Source: Formosa sp030427735
Lineage (GTDB): Bacteria; Bacteroidota; Bacteroidia; Flavobacteriales; Flavobacteriaceae
Direction: 5' to 3'
Assembly: GCF_051200825.1 (NCBI RefSeq)
Contig: NZ_CP195158.1
Location: 2,666,001 to 2,730,000 of the forward strand
Length of the DNA: 64,000 bases
A program made the translations under genes and the position numbers. Below the pieces are notes generated by a model. That model had not been told where the DNA came from. It saw only the letters and a program-made list of their open reading frames with translations, and did not search any database. Shown in pieces: positions 61,747 through 64,000 of the stretch. Numbering within the stretch: position 1 is the first letter of the stretch; each line of letters starts with the position of its first letter.

Positions 61747-62958
61747 ATGCGATTACACAGAAATTTATGCTTTGCGGTTGTTGATGGTTTAATGCAAATT
61801 TTTAATGAAGATGCCTATGCCGACAAAGTGGTACAACAGTTATTAAAACGCGATAAACGTTGGGGCAGCAGAGACCGTGCTTTTGTAGCCGAAACCACTT
61901 ACGACATTGTAAGATGGAAACGCTTGTATGCTGAAATTGCAGAAGTAAAAGAGCCTTTTGATCGCGATAATATCTGGCGCATGTTTGCTGTTTGGGCGAC
62001 CTTAAAAGGTATTAAATTACCAGATTGGAAATATTTTGAAAACACGCCAACCCGTAAAATTAAAGGCCGTTTTGACGAATTGTCTAAAATTAGAAAGTTT
62101 AAAGAATCTATTCCCGATTGGATTGATGCCATTGGTGTTAAAGAATTGGGCGAATCGGTTTGGACTAAAGAAATTGCTGCACTTAACGAACAAGCAGATG
62201 TTATTTTAAGAGTAAACACCCTTAAAACCACAAAAGCGAAACTACAAGCCGAATTATTCGACAACGATATTGAAACCGAAAATATTAAAGGATATCCAGA
62301 TGCGTTAAAACTGAAAGAACGCACCAATGTATTTACAACCGACGCATTTAAAAACGGATTGTTTGAAGTACAAGATGCCTCATCGCAATTGGTCGCTCAA
62401 TATTTAGATGTAAAACCAGGTATGCGAGTGGTTGACACCTGTGCTGGTGCCGGTGGTAAAACTTTACACCTAGCGGCGCTAATGGAAAATAAAGGGCAAA
62501 TTATAGCCATGGATATTTACGCCAATAAATTGCATGAATTGAAACGTCGTGCTAAACGCGATGGCGCGCACAACATCGAAATGAGACATATCGACTCTAC
62601 TAAAGTTATAAAGAAACTATACGACAAAGCCGACCGTGTTTTAATAGATGCGCCGTGTTCGGGATTAGGCGTATTGCGTAGAAACCCCGATGCTAAATGG
62701 AAATTAGAACCCGAATTTTTAGACAGAATACGTAGCACCCAACAAGATATTTTACAACGCTACTCACGCATGGTAAAATCTGGTGGGCAAATGGTTTATG
62801 CGACCTGCTCGGTGTTACCCTCCGAAAACCAAAAACAAGTTGACACTTTCTTAACATCGGAATCGGGAAAAGAGTTTACTTTTGTAAAAGATGCTAAAAT
62901 TTTAGCACATCAAACAGGATTTGATGGCTTTTATATGGCGCTTTTAAAACGCAATTAA
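61747..62958 (+). CDS. RsmB/NOL1-family rRNA cytosine-C5 methyltransferase
   Basis: A 403-aa SAM-dependent methyltransferase acting on 16S rRNA cytosine (RsmB type) or another RNA. The N-terminal NusB-like helical domain (about 1-130) is followed by the Rossmann fold with VDTCAGAGGKTLHLAAL, the catalytic motif DAPCSGLGVLRRNPD, and the second Cys in YATCSVLPSEN. It is full length. Exact RNA target (C967 in E. coli RsmB) is not proven. Confidence 0.92.
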   Translation: MRLHRNLCFAVVDGLMQIFNEDAYADKVVQQLLKRDKRWGSRDRAFVAETTYDIVRWKRLYAEIAEVKEPFDRDNIWRMFAVWATLKGIKLPDWKYFENTPTRKIKGRFDELSKIRKFKESIPDWIDAIGVKELGESVWTKEIAALNEQADVILRVNTLKTTKAKLQAELFDNDIETENIKGYPDALKLKERTNVFTTDAFKNGLFEVQDASSQLVAQYLDVKPGMRVVDTCAGAGGKTLHLAALMENKGQIIAMDIYANKLHELKRRAKRDGAHNIEMRHIDSTKVIKKLYDKADRVLIDAPCSGLGVLRRNPDAKWKLEPEFLDRIRSTQQDILQRYSRMVKSGGQMVYATCSVLPSENQKQVDTFLTSESGKEFTFVKDAKILAHQTGFDGFYMALLKRN

Positions 62959-62985
62959 ACCTTATTCTCGATATGAGTTAAAAAT

Positions 62986-63022
62986 AAAGCCAGTTAAGAC
63001 AATCTCTCAACTGGCTTTTTTT
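62986..63022 (+). terminator. Rho-independent terminator
   Basis: The stem AAAGCCAGTT / AACTGGCTTT, followed by a T-run, lies about 30 nt past the methyltransferase stop. Confidence 0.88.
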
Positions 63023-63070
63023 AATTTTAATCATCTATTTATTAATCAATACATTTTAAACCTTCATTTT

Positions 63071-64000
63071 ATGAAACACTTTTACATATTCATTTTATTT
63101 ACACTTAACGTTTTCCTTGGGGTTGCTCAAGTCACTCCTCCCGAAGACCTACAAGATTACTACACTACTGTCGATTTTACAAAAACCGGATTAGAACTTA
63201 AAACCGACCTCAGCGCCGTAACTATTAGCAAGCACACTAAAAACCTAACCTATAGCCAAGTTTGGAATGCACTAAAGGTTACAGATTTAGATCCTACTAA
63301 TGCCAACAACGTATTACTCGTTTATGGTTTTGACGACACCGATGGCAATTTATCTACAGACAGAAGCCGCAATAAAAACAATAATGGCGGTAATAATGGC
63401 GATTGGAACCGCGAGCATATTTACCCAAAATCTCTTGGTACGCCTAATTTAGGTGAAGATGGCCCTGGAGCCGATGCCCAAATGTTACGTCCGAGCGATG
63501 TTGGAAGAAATGCCGATCGTAACAATTTAAAATATGCAGACGGCGCGGGACACTCCGATTTCTCTAACAATGGCTGGTACCCTGGCGACGAATGGAAAGG
63601 CGATTGTGCAAGAATTATCATGTACATGTATTTGAGATATGGCGACCGCTGTCTACCATCGAATGTTGGTTTTGGAACTACCGAAGCAACTCCAGACGAT
63701 ATGATTGACCTGTTTCTAGAATGGAATGTTGAAGATCCTGTATCGGACTTCGAACGTACTAGAAATACATACCATGCCAATACCAGTAATACCTATGCCC
63801 AAGGAAATAGAAATCCGTTTATAGACAATCCGTATTTAGCAACTGCTATTTGGGGAGGGCCTGAAGCCGAAAACACTTGGGACAATCATCCTAACGACGA
63901 TACCGAAGCACCTACAATACCAACAAATTTAGCCGCTTCTAATATTCAAGCCAACAGTTTTACCTTAAATTGGACAGCTTCAACAGACAACGTAGCCGTT
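63071..64000 (+). CDS. Secreted endonuclease I family protein (3' end cut by window edge)
   Basis: The frame is open from ATG 63071 to the end of the window (310 residues seen). Signal peptide (MKHFYIFILFTLNVFLGVAQ), then an Endonuclease I domain with NREHIYPKSLG (catalytic His of the beta-beta-alpha metal site), DAQMLRPSD and the WYPGDEWKGDCARI helix. After residue about 280 a fibronectin type III domain begins (APTIPTNLAASNIQANSFTL). Such nucleases are usually T9SS cargo with a C-terminal sorting domain, which would lie beyond the edge. It is probably secreted to degrade extracellular DNA. Confidence 0.93.
   Translation, partial: MKHFYIFILFTLNVFLGVAQVTPPEDLQDYYTTVDFTKTGLELKTDLSAVTISKHTKNLTYSQVWNALKVTDLDPTNANNVLLVYGFDDTDGNLSTDRSRNKNNNGGNNGDWNREHIYPKSLGTPNLGEDGPGADAQMLRPSDVGRNADRNNLKYADGAGHSDFSNNGWYPGDEWKGDCARIIMYMYLRYGDRCLPSNVGFGTTEATPDDMIDLFLEWNVEDPVSDFERTRNTYHANTSNTYAQGNRNPFIDNPYLATAIWGGPEAENTWDNHPNDDTEAPTIPTNLAASNIQANSFTLNWTASTDNVAV

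Overview
The window is ordinary chromosomal DNA of a member of the phylum Bacteroidota, almost certainly a marine Flavobacteriaceae. The evidence is its AT-rich sequence, many TAnnTTTG promoter elements a short way upstream of start codons, SCSSDD-type lipoprotein signals, a protein with a type IX secretion C-terminal domain, flavobacterial families (DUF4199, DUF6952-like, DUF2007-like, a GlmU-like family), a 950-residue CarB without its regulatory domain, and a type B L31 protein. I see no rRNA, tRNA, CRISPR array, transposase or phage gene. Genus cannot be fixed from this sequence alone.

Layout. 1-6.5 kb: recG (cut by the window edge), a TlpA-like lipoprotein, pheT and two cold-shock proteins. 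6.6-13.4 kb: a DUF2007-like protein, an asymmetric ABC-F ATPase, a thioredoxin-fold lipoprotein without cysteines, carB and rpmH (too short for usual ORF cut-offs). 13.5-19.6 kb: an exported protein with a TPR membrane protein, a lone ExbB/TolQ-like channel, a LytS/LytTR two-component pair, lpdA and an Lrp-type regulator. 19.7-24.9 kb: a Cys/Met-metabolism PLP enzyme divergent from the Lrp gene, an NhaC antiporter, a peroxiredoxin-thioredoxin-DUF6952 redox operon and a PliG-like (lysozyme inhibitor-like) exported protein. 25-35.6 kb: dnaK, a large T9SS-secreted protein, an Omp85-type barrel, sdaA, panB and an RluA-type pseudouridine synthase. 35.6-42.7 kb: a cassette of soluble protein, 7-TM protein and histidine kinase, then a YifB/ComM-type ATPase, tilS, a sigma-region-4-like protein and pabB. 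42.7-53.4 kb: aldose epimerase, DEAD-box helicase, S1/P1 nuclease, lytic transglycosylase, alpha/beta hydrolase, GNAT-like protein, mtaB, peptide-binding lipoprotein, GlmU-like protein and rpmE2. 53.5-64 kb: DUF4199 protein, GT2 glycosyltransferase, phosphohexomutase, ABC exporter, an ECF sigma/anti-sigma/Spy-like operon, a BNR-repeat lipoprotein, an RsmB-type methyltransferase and a secreted endonuclease I cut by the right edge.

How the genes work together. Most entries are housekeeping: translation, RNA modification, pyrimidine, folate and pantothenate synthesis, and protein folding. Three local circuits stand out. They are the LytS/LytTR pair, the ECF sigma/anti-sigma/periplasmic-protein operon (probably envelope stress), and the 140-aa/7-TM/histidine-kinase operon, whose partner regulator is not next to it. 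Secreted nucleases, a transglycosylase and a T9SS cargo fit a polymer-scavenging marine lifestyle.

The most interesting non-coding signals are four. Two dispersed copies of a nested-hairpin repeat share an identical core but have different, still complementary, outer stems, both between convergent genes. A sigma-54-like element with a TGACA/TGTCA dyad lies before dnaK. A cluster of TAGATT/AATCTA half-sites lies between the Lrp-type regulator and the PLP enzyme. A near-perfect TTTG-N19-TATATTTG promoter lies before rpmH. I found no convincing defence island or wholly new multi-gene system; the 35.6-37.5 kb cassette is the best candidate for undescribed signalling.
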